Source of the DNA: a bacterium
Lineage (GTDB): Bacteria; Patescibacteriota; Minisyncoccia; Moranbacterales; UBA2206
Length of the DNA: 8,351 nucleotides
Assembly (NCBI GenBank): GCA_021779205.1
Contig: JAJYBE010000036.1
Span: 1 to 8,351, forward strand
Direction of reading: 5' to 3'
A model generated the notes under the pieces. The model made no database searches. It had not been told where the DNA came from and saw only the letters and a program-made list of their open reading frames with translations. Positions within the stretch are counted from its first letter, which is position 1, and every line of letters begins with the position of its first letter. Positions 1 to 6,323 of the stretch are shown one piece after another. The position numbers and the translations under genes were made by a program.

Positions 1-196
1 TACTTTCTTTGTTTACAAAATAATCAATCTTTTCTTTTGAATAATCCCCGCCATTTTTCAACTCATCATTAACACATTCTGCCTCTCCCTGTTCCCTATC
101 TACAACTTTTCTTTTCCCCTCCGAATCCAAAGCCTCAAAATCCTGTTGTTTTTTTAAAGCTTCCGCAAAATTAAATTGTCCAGCGCCTTCTGACAT
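1..196 (-). CDS. Unknown acidic protein, N-terminal 65 residues (runs off left edge)
   Basis: An open frame on the minus strand begins at an ATG (complement of 194-196) and stays open to base 1, giving 65 residues that start MSEGAGQFNFAEALKKQQD. The visible part is hydrophilic and rich in Glu, Asp, Lys and Gln. It has one Cys (residue 41), no signal peptide and no membrane segment, so a soluble cytoplasmic protein is likely. It starts 20 bp after the metG stop on the same strand and is probably co-transcribed with rsmI and metG. No Shine-Dalgarno sequence precedes the ATG, which is also true of its neighbours. I do not recognise a family, and no function can be given from this fragment. Uninterrupted reading, operon-like spacing and protein-like composition support it being real; the absent C-terminus limits certainty. 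Confidence 0.6.
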   Translation of the reverse strand, partial: MSEGAGQFNFAEALKKQQDFEALDSEGKRKVVDREQGEAECVNDELKNGGDYSKEKIDYFVNKES

Positions 197-216
197 ATGA
201 TTTGTTGATTTATTTG

Positions 217-1632
217 TTATTTTATCCTTTGAAACAAAACCTCTTCCAGCTTCTTCGTTTCCAGAGCTTTTTTAATTTTTTGCGAAGTTTCAGGCATGAA
301 AGACAAAAGTAAAACTGAAATTAGATTTATATCAGAAAGTAGTTTTTCCATCACTTCTTTAAATTTAATCTCGTCGGTTTTTACCATTTCCCAAGGTTTA
401 TTATCTCCGATAAATTTATTATTATCGGAAATAATTCTCCAAATATACTCTAGTGCCTGATTCAAATCAATATTGTCAATCAGTTTTTCGAAGGTTGAAC
501 CTTCGATTTCCGAAGGTTCAACCTTCAACTCGATATTTTCTGATAATTTAATTACTCGTGAAACCAAATTCCCCAACCCATTTGCCAAATCCGCGTTATA
601 TTTCTCAATCAGTTTTTCCCAAGTGATATCAAAATCCTCGCCAAAATTTGCTCCCGCCAAAAGCAGATAACGTGTTGCATCCGTTCCAAATTTCTCCACC
701 ATTTCATAGGGCGAAATAACATTGCCAAGAGATTTACTCATTTTTTGTCCATCGACAGTAATAAAACCATTCACGAAAATTTGCTTAGAATTAGGCAATT
801 TCGCAGACATAAGCATCGCCTGCCACATTGCCGATTGCTGACGCAAATTATCTTTTCCGCAAACTTGCATTCCCGGCCAAAATTTTTCAAAATTTTCCAA
901 TTTATTTGACCAACCTAATGTGGAAATATAATTCACTAGCGCATCAAACCAAACATACATCACCTGTTCATCGTCACCCGGAACCGGCACACCCCAAGCC
1001 ATTTTGCTCTTAAGTCGAGAAATACTGAAATCCTCAAGCCCCCGCTCCACAAAACTGCGCACTTCATTCATTCTTTTCTGTGGCACAACAAAATTTGGAT
1101 TATTTCTATATAGCCCCAAAAGCTTTTCTTGATAAGTGGAAAAACGAAAAAAGTAGTTCTCTTCTTCGATGATTTCAATTTCCATACCAGGATGATCGGG
1201 GCATTTTCCATCAATCAATTCCGAGTCAGTTTTTTCCAGCTCACATCCAACACAATATTTGACTTTGTAGTTTTTCTTATAGATATCTCCGTTTTTTTGG
1301 CAAAGCTTCCAAAATTCCTGTGCAGCCTTAATATGCTGTTCGTCTGTCGTTCGGATAAAATTATCAAAGCTCAAATTAAGCGAATGCTTTAATTTATCAA
1401 ATTCCGGCACGATACTATCGCAATATTTTTTCACATCCATTCCTAATTCAATCGCTTTTTGATAAATTTTTTGTCCGTGCTCGTCCGTTCCGGTATTAAA
1501 AAAAACTTCTTCGCCCAAAAAACGATGATAGCGCGCCAAAACATCGGCTTCTACAATTTCTTTGGCAAAGCCAATGTGTGGCTTGGCATTGATATAGGGA
1601 AGCGTTGTTGTGATGTAAAATTTATTTTCCAT
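217..1632 (-). CDS. metG: Methionyl-tRNA synthetase (short form)
   Basis: Class I aminoacyl-tRNA synthetase that charges tRNA(Met) with methionine using ATP, in the cytoplasm. The 471 residues show the Rossmann catalytic core in order: the HIGH-type signature at residues 19-22, read here as HIGF; a zinc knuckle with Cys127, Cys130, Cys144 and His147 (CVGC...CPDH), where many bacterial enzymes have four Cys; the EEENYFFR segment around 156-163; WFDALVNYI near 228-236; GKDNLR at 259-264; and the KMSKS loop at 297-301. The helical anticodon-binding domain follows from about 335, including the conserved KPW at 412-414. The protein ends near 471, so the C-terminal Arc1p-like tRNA-binding domain of longer MetRS (about 650-680 residues) is absent; shorter forms are known in other bacteria. 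The start codon lies 3 bp after the rsmI stop, implying one transcript. A perfect inverted repeat in the DNA covers residues 369-381 (see the repeat at 490-526). Confidence 0.97.
   Translation of the reverse strand: MENKFYITTTLPYINAKPHIGFAKEIVEADVLARYHRFLGEEVFFNTGTDEHGQKIYQKAIELGMDVKKYCDSIVPEFDKLKHSLNLSFDNFIRTTDEQHIKAAQEFWKLCQKNGDIYKKNYKVKYCVGCELEKTDSELIDGKCPDHPGMEIEIIEEENYFFRFSTYQEKLLGLYRNNPNFVVPQKRMNEVRSFVERGLEDFSISRLKSKMAWGVPVPGDDEQVMYVWFDALVNYISTLGWSNKLENFEKFWPGMQVCGKDNLRQQSAMWQAMLMSAKLPNSKQIFVNGFITVDGQKMSKSLGNVISPYEMVEKFGTDATRYLLLAGANFGEDFDITWEKLIEKYNADLANGLGNLVSRVIKLSENIELKVEPSEIEGSTFEKLIDNIDLNQALEYIWRIISDNNKFIGDNKPWEMVKTDEIKFKEVMEKLLSDINLISVLLLSFMPETSQKIKKALETKKLEEVLFQRIK
490..526. repeat. 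Perfect 16-bp inverted repeat with 5-nt loop inside metG
   Basis: Bases 490-505 (GAAGGTTGAACCTTCG) are the exact reverse complement of 511-526, separated by ATTTC. Each arm is itself nearly palindromic, GAAGGTT and AACCTTC around one central base, so the element can form one long hairpin or two small ones. It lies within the metG reading frame and encodes residues 369-381, between the helices of the anticodon-binding domain, where the MetRS family is variable in sequence and length. The frame is intact. The two-palindrome arrangement resembles dispersed intergenic palindromic repeats (REP- or RPE-like), and insertion into a tolerant loop is my inference. A constrained RNA structure is the alternative. 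Confidence 0.85.
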
Positions 1633-1635
1633 ATT

Positions 1636-2328
1636 TCAATAAACAATTATTACAAATTCCCCCTTAACTTTTCCGGCATTCTCCAAAAAATATCCCAACA
1701 CTTCCTCTACCGTTCCACGCACGATTTCTTCAAACATTTTTGTCAATTCTCGTCCAAGAATTATTTTTTTGTCTGGCGCGAGACTTTTTAAAAGTTCCAG
1801 GTTCTTAACAACCCGATGAGGTGATTCAAAATAACTGACCGGATATTTTTGCGAAACAACTTCTTTGAAAAAAGTCTCTCGGCCTTTTTTATGCGGCGGA
1901 AAACCTAAAAATACAAACCGCGTAAGATCAATTCCGGAAACACTTGCAAGTGTGGTAAGGGCAGAAACGCCAGGAACAGGAATGACTAAAATATTATTTT
2001 TCACGGCACACTCAACAAGCTGATTGCCCGGATCGGAAATCCCAGGCGTGCCAGCATCGGTTATAAGTGCAATATTTTTTCCATCAGTCAGTTCCGTTGT
2101 AAGATAATCCAGCTTTGGCACCGGTTTAGTTGCCCCGCCTTGGCGAATATTTTGATAGAACGAAACGGTCGGGGTTTTAATTTCATAACGTTCCAAAAGT
2201 TTGCGACTCGTCCTCGTATCTTCACACACGATTAAATCCACTTTTTGCAAAGTTTCAATTGCTCTATGTGTCATATCCGCCAGATTGCCAATTGGCGTTG
2301 CTACGATGTATAATATGCCTGTAGTCAT
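1636..2328 (-). CDS. rsmI: 16S rRNA (cytidine1402-2'-O)-methyltransferase RsmI
   Basis: SAM-dependent tetrapyrrole-methylase-fold enzyme that 2'-O-methylates C1402 of 16S rRNA in the ribosomal decoding centre. The 230 residues carry the family signatures in order: VATPIGNL at 9-16, EDTR at 36-39, DAGTPGISDPG at 91-101 (the glycine-rich SAM-binding region), PVPGVSA at 117-123, FLGFPP at 140-145, ESPHR at 168-172 and GRELTK at 192-197. It ends at KGEFVIIVY, where longer homologues such as E. coli RsmI (about 286 residues) continue into a small C-terminal helical domain, so only the catalytic core is present. The reading frame is clean and the stop is TGA. The ATG (complement of 2326-2328) fits the family N-terminus MTTGILYIVATP. 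metG follows after 3 bp. There is no Shine-Dalgarno; a promoter placed for leaderless transcription is listed separately. Confidence 0.97.
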   Translation of the reverse strand: MTTGILYIVATPIGNLADMTHRAIETLQKVDLIVCEDTRTSRKLLERYEIKTPTVSFYQNIRQGGATKPVPKLDYLTTELTDGKNIALITDAGTPGISDPGNQLVECAVKNNILVIPVPGVSALTTLASVSGIDLTRFVFLGFPPHKKGRETFFKEVVSQKYPVSYFESPHRVVKNLELLKSLAPDKKIILGRELTKMFEEIVRGTVEEVLGYFLENAGKVKGEFVIIVY

Positions 2329-2334
2329 AAATGA

Positions 2335-2363
2335 AGTTTAGCTTAAAATAAAAAACTTATCAA
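2335..2363 (-). promoter_or_regulatory. Candidate leaderless promoter for rsmI-metG
   Basis: On the minus strand TTGATA (complement of 2358-2363, five of six bases of the -35 consensus) is followed after exactly 17 bp by TAAACT (complement of 2335-2340, four of six of the -10 consensus). Transcription would begin about seven bases downstream, at or next to the A of the rsmI ATG at 2328, giving a leaderless mRNA. The absence of any Shine-Dalgarno before rsmI agrees with this. In AT-rich DNA such matches also arise by chance, and the 40-bp gap must serve the divergent gene as well, so this remains a prediction. Confidence 0.45.
2344..2349 (+). promoter_or_regulatory. Candidate -10 box for the divergent membrane-protein gene
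   Basis: TAAAAT on the plus strand matches five of six bases of the -10 consensus and lies 19 bp before the ATG at 2369. Upstream at 2322-2327, TAGTCA (four of six) stands 16 bp away as a possible weak -35. Transcription would start near 2356, leaving a leader of about 13 nt without a Shine-Dalgarno. It overlaps the predicted rsmI promoter on the other strand, so the two genes could compete for RNA polymerase. Support is sequence match only. Confidence 0.25.
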
Positions 2364-2368
2364 ACAAT

Positions 2369-2839
2369 ATGATCCTTGCCACACACGCCCTTGTTGGCGC
2401 CGCCATTGGAAAAAATATCAATAACCCCTGGGTAATCATTGCGCTTTCGCTAGTTTTTCATTTTACAATGGACAGTTTTCGCCATGGAGAATATTTCGAT
2501 GATCGCGTAGCCACACTGAAAACTACTTGGTGGAAAGTCGCTCTGGATTTGATTTCCGGATTATTGATTATTCTTTTCGCTATTTATTTACAAAAACCAA
2601 ACATAATTCAAACAAGAAATATTTTACTTGGCGCTTTCAGTTCAATGTTTCCCGATCTTTTAACCGTGCTTTATTGGAAATTTCATTTCAAATTCCTAGA
2701 GAAAATAAAAAAGTTCCACGCCTTTTGCCATCGCTATGACCGCTTTCCCAAATATGGCAAGGAAAGGCAATGGACATTGCGAAACGCTTTCAACGACTTA
2801 CTTTTTTCCCTTATCGCAATAATTTTACTTTTTATTTAA
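2369..2839 (+). CDS. Small multi-pass membrane protein with conserved-looking His/Asp, possibly YdjM/DUF457-like
   Basis: A 156-residue hydrophobic protein, the only plus-strand gene in the window. Hydrophobic segments lie at about 5-14, 21-34, 56-74, 84-103 and 142-156, suggesting four to five membrane spans. Polar residues that could bind metal sit in or near them: His6 in the N-terminal ATHALVG, His31, Asp35 and His39 (FHFTMDSFRHGEY), Asp96 in FPDLL, and His117 and His121 (KFHAFCHR). An N-terminal THxLxG-type start, membrane-embedded Asp/His and a PDL motif recall inner-membrane putative metal-dependent hydrolases of the YdjM/DUF457 kind, but the resemblance is weak and I would not assign a function. 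The ATG is the first in frame, with no Shine-Dalgarno. The gene is divergent from rsmI and runs head-on into the AI-2E-family gene with a 13-bp gap, so no intrinsic terminator fits between them. Confidence 0.75.
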   Translation: MILATHALVGAAIGKNINNPWVIIALSLVFHFTMDSFRHGEYFDDRVATLKTTWWKVALDLISGLLIILFAIYLQKPNIIQTRNILLGAFSSMFPDLLTVLYWKFHFKFLEKIKKFHAFCHRYDRFPKYGKERQWTLRNAFNDLLFSLIAIILLFI

Positions 2840-2852
2840 ATCTAATCAACAA

Positions 2853-3878
2853 TTAAATTTTTCTCTTTTCCATCAAGTCATTGATAAAAAGACTGATTGC
2901 CGTCGCTACCGGAATAGAAATAATGGCACCGAGCATGCCACCCAATCTCGCTCCAACAAGTAATGCAATAATCGTTGCCACCGGATTTAGCCCCACCGCT
3001 TTCTTCATTACCTGCGGAACAATGATATTGCTTTCCAACTGTTGCGCAATCAAATAAACCAAAAAAGCGAAAAAACCAACAGTCGGAGAAATCAAAAATC
3101 CCAATATAATTCCTGGTATGGCAGAGACGATCGGACCGACATAAGGAATGATTTCCATCAATCCGGCAAACATTCCCAAAATCAAAGCATAGGGCACGCC
3201 AATTAAATACAAACCGATAGAATCAAGTATGAAAATTATTAACATTAAAAATAATTGCCCCAGCATCCATTTACCGATTTTCTCTTTAATACGCGAAGAC
3301 AAATCAGCGGAATATTTTTTATATTTATCCGGAGAAACTGAAACAATGAATTTTTTGATACCATTTTCTTCTACTGTCATATAAAACGCCAAAGAAAAAA
3401 CTACGACGGCGGAAAAAAATCCGGAAAAAATTCCAAATGTTTGAGAGAGAATATTTTTAGAAAAATCCGAAAATGCTCCGGTAATATTATTTGCAAATTG
3501 TTGAAAATCGACGCTAATATTTTTACTTCTAAAAAAATCTCCCAAATGAACAAGCGCAACTTGCATTGATTGGAAGTAATTGGGGAAATTTTGAGAAAAA
3601 TCCTGAAATTGGCTAATCATTGGAGGGATAATAAAAGAAATAGCTATACCAAAAATTAAAAATAAAATTAAAAATAAACCCAAGACACTGACTGCACGCG
3701 GAATTTTTTTGCGTTGAAAATAGTCCACCATCGGATCCATTGCTGAAGTTATAATTACCGCGATGAATACCAACGCGATCACATCCATAACTAAATACAA
3801 AAACCAAAGCGTTAAAAGAATTAGAATTATTTTAAAAATAATACTCGTGGATATTTCAATTTCCTGCTTTTCAATCAT
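2853..3878 (-). CDS. AI-2E/PerM-family transporter-like membrane protein
   Basis: A 341-residue integral membrane protein of the AI-2E transporter family (PF01594; PerM, YdiK, TqsA, YhhT). Family members export or take up small molecules (autoinducer-2 for TqsA, Na+/H+ exchange for some Bacillus members), and the substrate cannot be read from sequence. Visible features: two hydrophobic segments at about 11-45 in the N-terminus, another at 62-85, a more polar soluble region at about 88-140, a span at 145-167, and a hydrophobic C-terminal half from about 205. The C-terminal half carries the diagnostic motifs EIIPYVGP (242-249), QQLESNIIVPQVM (279-291) and the LNPV...GARLGGMLGAIISIPV stretch (297-324). 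Length matches the family's usual 330-370. It starts 13 bp after the M16 peptidase stop and is probably the last gene of the NIF3-M16-AI-2E run. No Shine-Dalgarno is present; A/T tracts precede the ATG. Confidence 0.94.
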   Translation of the reverse strand: MIEKQEIEISTSIIFKIILILLTLWFLYLVMDVIALVFIAVIITSAMDPMVDYFQRKKIPRAVSVLGLFLILFLIFGIAISFIIPPMISQFQDFSQNFPNYFQSMQVALVHLGDFFRSKNISVDFQQFANNITGAFSDFSKNILSQTFGIFSGFFSAVVVFSLAFYMTVEENGIKKFIVSVSPDKYKKYSADLSSRIKEKIGKWMLGQLFLMLIIFILDSIGLYLIGVPYALILGMFAGLMEIIPYVGPIVSAIPGIILGFLISPTVGFFAFLVYLIAQQLESNIIVPQVMKKAVGLNPVATIIALLVGARLGGMLGAIISIPVATAISLFINDLMEKRKI

Positions 3879-3891
3879 ATATTTTTTTAAA

Positions 3892-5160
3892 TTAAATACT
3901 TAACGCCTTTTTTAATTTCAGTTCATCTTTATGCGGTCCGATAATCGCCAAGTTCAGTTTTTTATTTTGAAAAATCTCCTTGGCGACTGCCAAGATATCT
4001 TCCGTTGTCACGGCATCAATTCGCTGAAAAATTTCTTCTCTCCTTAGGATTTCTCTTCGCGACAATTCTTGTTCCACAAAAAACATTGCCACCTCATCAG
4101 ACGCTTCCATACCCATCACCATTTTGCCCTTGATATAATCCTTGGCTTTTTGCAACTCTTTCTCTGTTATTTTTTCTGTTGCAATTTTTTTGTATTCGCC
4201 CATAATTGTCTCGAGCGCCAAGGTGAGATTTTTATGCTCCACTCCTGCTTGCGTCGCCAAATAACCACATTCTTCAAATGATTCCGTGTTAGTCCGGACA
4301 TAATAGGCCAACCCTCTTTTTTCACGCACCTCAATAAAAAGCCAGCTGGACATATTTCCTCCTAAAATTATAGCGAGCAACGAAAGCGCAAAACGTTTTT
4401 CGCTGTATTGATCGTAGGCTCGCACGCCTAGAATCAGCTGTGTTTGATCGGTTTTTTTGAATTTTATTTTTATTGCCGGTGTTTTTTGCGCCTCTTTTAT
4501 TTTTTTCAATTCGGGCTTTTTGCCGTCCGGCATTTCTTGAAAATATTTTTTTATCTGATTGGCAATTTTTTGTTCATCAAACTTTCCAGCCACGCAAATC
4601 ACAGTATCATTTGCAAGATAAAAACGCCGCATATATTTCAAAAAATCCGCGCGCCGAAAGCTTTCGATTGTTTTTTTATAGCCAACAATATCTCGCCCCA
4701 AGCTCGTTTCCGGATAGAGCAAATTCTCAAACACATCACCCACATTGCGCATTGGCATATCCTCATACATATTCAGCTCTTGAACAATTGTCCCTCGCTC
4801 TTTTTTTATTTCCGCTTCATCTATTTTGGAGTTAAGATACATATCAGAAACCACATCAAGCGCCGTATTGATATGTTTTGCATCGACTTTAACATAATAT
4901 CCGGTTGAGTCTTTCGAAGTAAAAGCATTAAATTCGCCTCCAATCGCATCCAATTCTTCAGAAATAGAAAGCGCTGTCGGTCGCTTTTGGGTTCCCTTGA
5001 AAAACATATGTTCGATAAAATGCGAAAGTCCCGCTTCCTTCTCGCTTTCATAACGGCTACCAACGCCCACCATAACCACCACAGTCACTGTTTGCGTCTC
5101 CGCCATCGGCACGGTAATAATTCTCAAGCCATTTTTTAGATTGGTTTTTTTATAATTCAT
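3892..5160 (-). CDS. M16 family zinc metallopeptidase (processing-peptidase-like)
   Basis: A 422-residue peptidase of the M16 (insulinase/pitrilysin) family, close in length and layout to bacterial YmxG/MlpA and mitochondrial processing peptidase beta subunits. The N-terminal M16 domain (about 1-215) holds the inverted zinc motif HFIEH: His47, His51 as ligands and Glu50 as catalytic base. The third ligand is best taken as Glu128 (IVQELNMYED), 77 residues after His51, as in the MPP beta subunit. The C-terminal M16 domain (about 230-415) has the substrate-binding RGLAYYV segment with Arg282 and Tyr286/Tyr287. All catalytic residues are present, so it should be active. There is no signal peptide or membrane segment, implying a cytoplasmic enzyme that trims peptides or small proteins. 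It is separated from NIF3 by 68 bp containing a dyad repeat and from the AI-2E gene by 13 bp. No Shine-Dalgarno precedes the ATG. Confidence 0.96.
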   Translation of the reverse strand: MNYKKTNLKNGLRIITVPMAETQTVTVVVMVGVGSRYESEKEAGLSHFIEHMFFKGTQKRPTALSISEELDAIGGEFNAFTSKDSTGYYVKVDAKHINTALDVVSDMYLNSKIDEAEIKKERGTIVQELNMYEDMPMRNVGDVFENLLYPETSLGRDIVGYKKTIESFRRADFLKYMRRFYLANDTVICVAGKFDEQKIANQIKKYFQEMPDGKKPELKKIKEAQKTPAIKIKFKKTDQTQLILGVRAYDQYSEKRFALSLLAIILGGNMSSWLFIEVREKRGLAYYVRTNTESFEECGYLATQAGVEHKNLTLALETIMGEYKKIATEKITEKELQKAKDYIKGKMVMGMEASDEVAMFFVEQELSRREILRREEIFQRIDAVTTEDILAVAKEIFQNKKLNLAIIGPHKDELKLKKALSI

Positions 5161-5166
5161 AAACTG

Positions 5167-5202
5167 ATTCGAAACTACGAATGAATTCGAATCTACGAAT
5201 TC
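5167..5202. repeat. Two-copy 18-bp tandem repeat with internal dyads
   Basis: Bases 5167-5182 (ATTCGAAACTACGAAT) and 5185-5200 (ATTCGAATCTACGAAT) differ at one of 16 positions and lie 18 bp apart. The second copy also forms an inverted repeat, GAATTCG (5183-5189) against CGAATTC (5196-5202), with a six-base loop. No T-run follows on either strand, so it is not an intrinsic terminator. It sits between the NIF3 stop and the M16 start and may be an intergenic palindromic repeat element or a binding site for a dimeric regulator; the sequence does not decide between them. Confidence 0.65.
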
Positions 5203-5228
5203 GGATAAATTTCATAGTCTTGTAAAAT

Positions 5229-6176
5229 TTATTTTTTAACTCTGCTAAATCTTGTCAGTCCACCAAAAGGAATAATCTCAATCCCATTCTTCTCTAATTC
5301 ATCCAAAAACAAATTCATCCCGATTGAGTCGCTAGAGATATGCCCAGCAATCACCACATTGATATGTGCCTCTTCTGCCGCTTTTCGATGATCTTCGCTT
5401 TGATGCATACTGATGATCGTTCCCACACCAGCATTCGCCATCGCCCCATAGATTTCTTTAGAGCCATCCGTTCCGCCCGCAAACTCAGAAACAACGATTT
5501 TCCCCGCACGATTATTCTCCGCCCCGGAAAAAAGCATCGGCCCGCTGCCGCGTCTTTTCGCTTCTTGATATTCCCAAATACTGCCAATAACTTTCAAAAC
5601 ATCTTTGACATATTTAGGCTGTGCTTTTTCAATTTTTTGTCCGACAAATTGCGCCGATAAATTGTCTGCCGGGGTGTGCACGTTCATCAAATTTATTCCC
5701 AAAGCTTTGGCCGCGTCGATAATGGCATAATGATTGGAGGGGTTGATTCCTCGCGCCACTTCAGAAATTCTTTTGTGCAATAATTTTTCCGCAATATTAA
5801 TCGGAATCCCCAATTTTTCCATATGATCAATCTGATAATTCATCACGTCATCTAATCCAGTAAGAGCTAAACCAACTGGATGATGATTGATAACCAAATC
5901 CACGCCCAATTTCTTAGCAATGAGTAGACTGCCTTGCGTGATATCAACCGCCGCCAGCACTTTTTTGATCGGCTTTTTTCCGACTTCATTGTGGATACGC
6001 GTGTCAGAATAGGGATTAATCAACCGCTCTTTGTCAAAATAGGCCTTTTCGTCTTTGCCCAAGCCCTCATAGGTCTCTTTTTTCTCTTTCAAATATTCAT
6101 CAAGCTCCTTTTTGGTGCGAAAATCATTTTTAATTCCCAGCTCAATAGCTAATTCATAGATTTCTTGGATTGTCAT
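5229..6176 (-). CDS. NIF3/DUF34 family dinuclear-metal protein
   Basis: A 315-residue member of the NIF3-like family (YbgI/YqfO, COG0327), a widely conserved, metal-binding hydrolase-like fold whose exact substrate is unsettled; a GTP cyclohydrolase I-type activity is often annotated on weak grounds. The family's metal ligands can be placed: His98-His99 in VINHHPVG, Asp171 in NVHTPADN, and His279 with Asp283 in AGHISSDS. The last ligand is usually Glu (H-x3-E in E. coli YbgI, from memory), so Asp283 is a conservative change. About 65 residues precede the core (including KKELDEYLKEKKETYEG), which shorter homologues lack. There is no PII-like insert as in YqfO. It is first in a same-strand run with the M16 peptidase and AI-2E-family genes. 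The first ATG is used. It has no Shine-Dalgarno; TAAAAT (complement of 6185-6190) lies 8 nt upstream and could serve as a -10 for a near-leaderless transcript. Confidence 0.93.
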   Translation of the reverse strand: MTIQEIYELAIELGIKNDFRTKKELDEYLKEKKETYEGLGKDEKAYFDKERLINPYSDTRIHNEVGKKPIKKVLAAVDITQGSLLIAKKLGVDLVINHHPVGLALTGLDDVMNYQIDHMEKLGIPINIAEKLLHKRISEVARGINPSNHYAIIDAAKALGINLMNVHTPADNLSAQFVGQKIEKAQPKYVKDVLKVIGSIWEYQEAKRRGSGPMLFSGAENNRAGKIVVSEFAGGTDGSKEIYGAMANAGVGTIISMHQSEDHRKAAEEAHINVVIAGHISSDSIGMNLFLDELEKNGIEIIPFGGLTRFSRVKK

Positions 6177-6263
6177 AATTATAAATTTTAATTTTTTAAA
6201 TCAATCTAGAAAATTCTTCGCTTGCTTTTTTCAAAGTAACATATTTAAAGGCAAAAAGCAATT

Positions 6264-6284
6264 AAAAAACACTCGGCAGTGTTT
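6264..6284 (-). terminator. Intrinsic terminator, minus strand
   Basis: AAACACT (6267-6273), loop CGGC and AGTGTTT (6278-6284) make a perfect 7-bp stem with a four-base loop. On the minus strand the hairpin runs into TTTTTTAATT, since 6264-6269 is A6 on the plus strand, which is the expected order for a rho-independent terminator. On the plus strand the tail is TTTCTTTTG, so weak bidirectional action is possible. It would end transcripts coming from the permease gene or from the structured element just upstream of it. Confidence 0.75.
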
Positions 6285-6323
6285 CTTTTGCAAATGCCAG
6301 ACTCGTTTTCGATTTTTAATTTT

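Noticed and set aside
4444..4908. Long plus-strand open frames opposite the M16 peptidase and opposite metG
   Set aside because: They lie antisense to certain genes, have compositions rich in Phe, His, Cys and Ser typical of shadow frames, and show no domain or start signal.
5183..5202. Hairpin between NIF3 and M16 as an intrinsic terminator
   Set aside because: The stem is AT-rich and only 7 bp, and no T-run follows on either strand.
5152..5217. Short minus-strand frame (about 21 residues) from an ATG near 5217 overlapping the M16 start
   Set aside because: It runs through the tandem repeat, has a repetitive Arg/Phe/Ile-rich product, no ribosome binding site and out-of-frame overlap with a certain gene. 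Chance is the simpler explanation.
6178..6183. Perfect TATAAT on the minus strand just before the NIF3 ATG
   Set aside because: It ends one base before the start codon, so a transcript from it would begin inside the gene and lose the start. Such hexamers are common in this AT-rich spacer.
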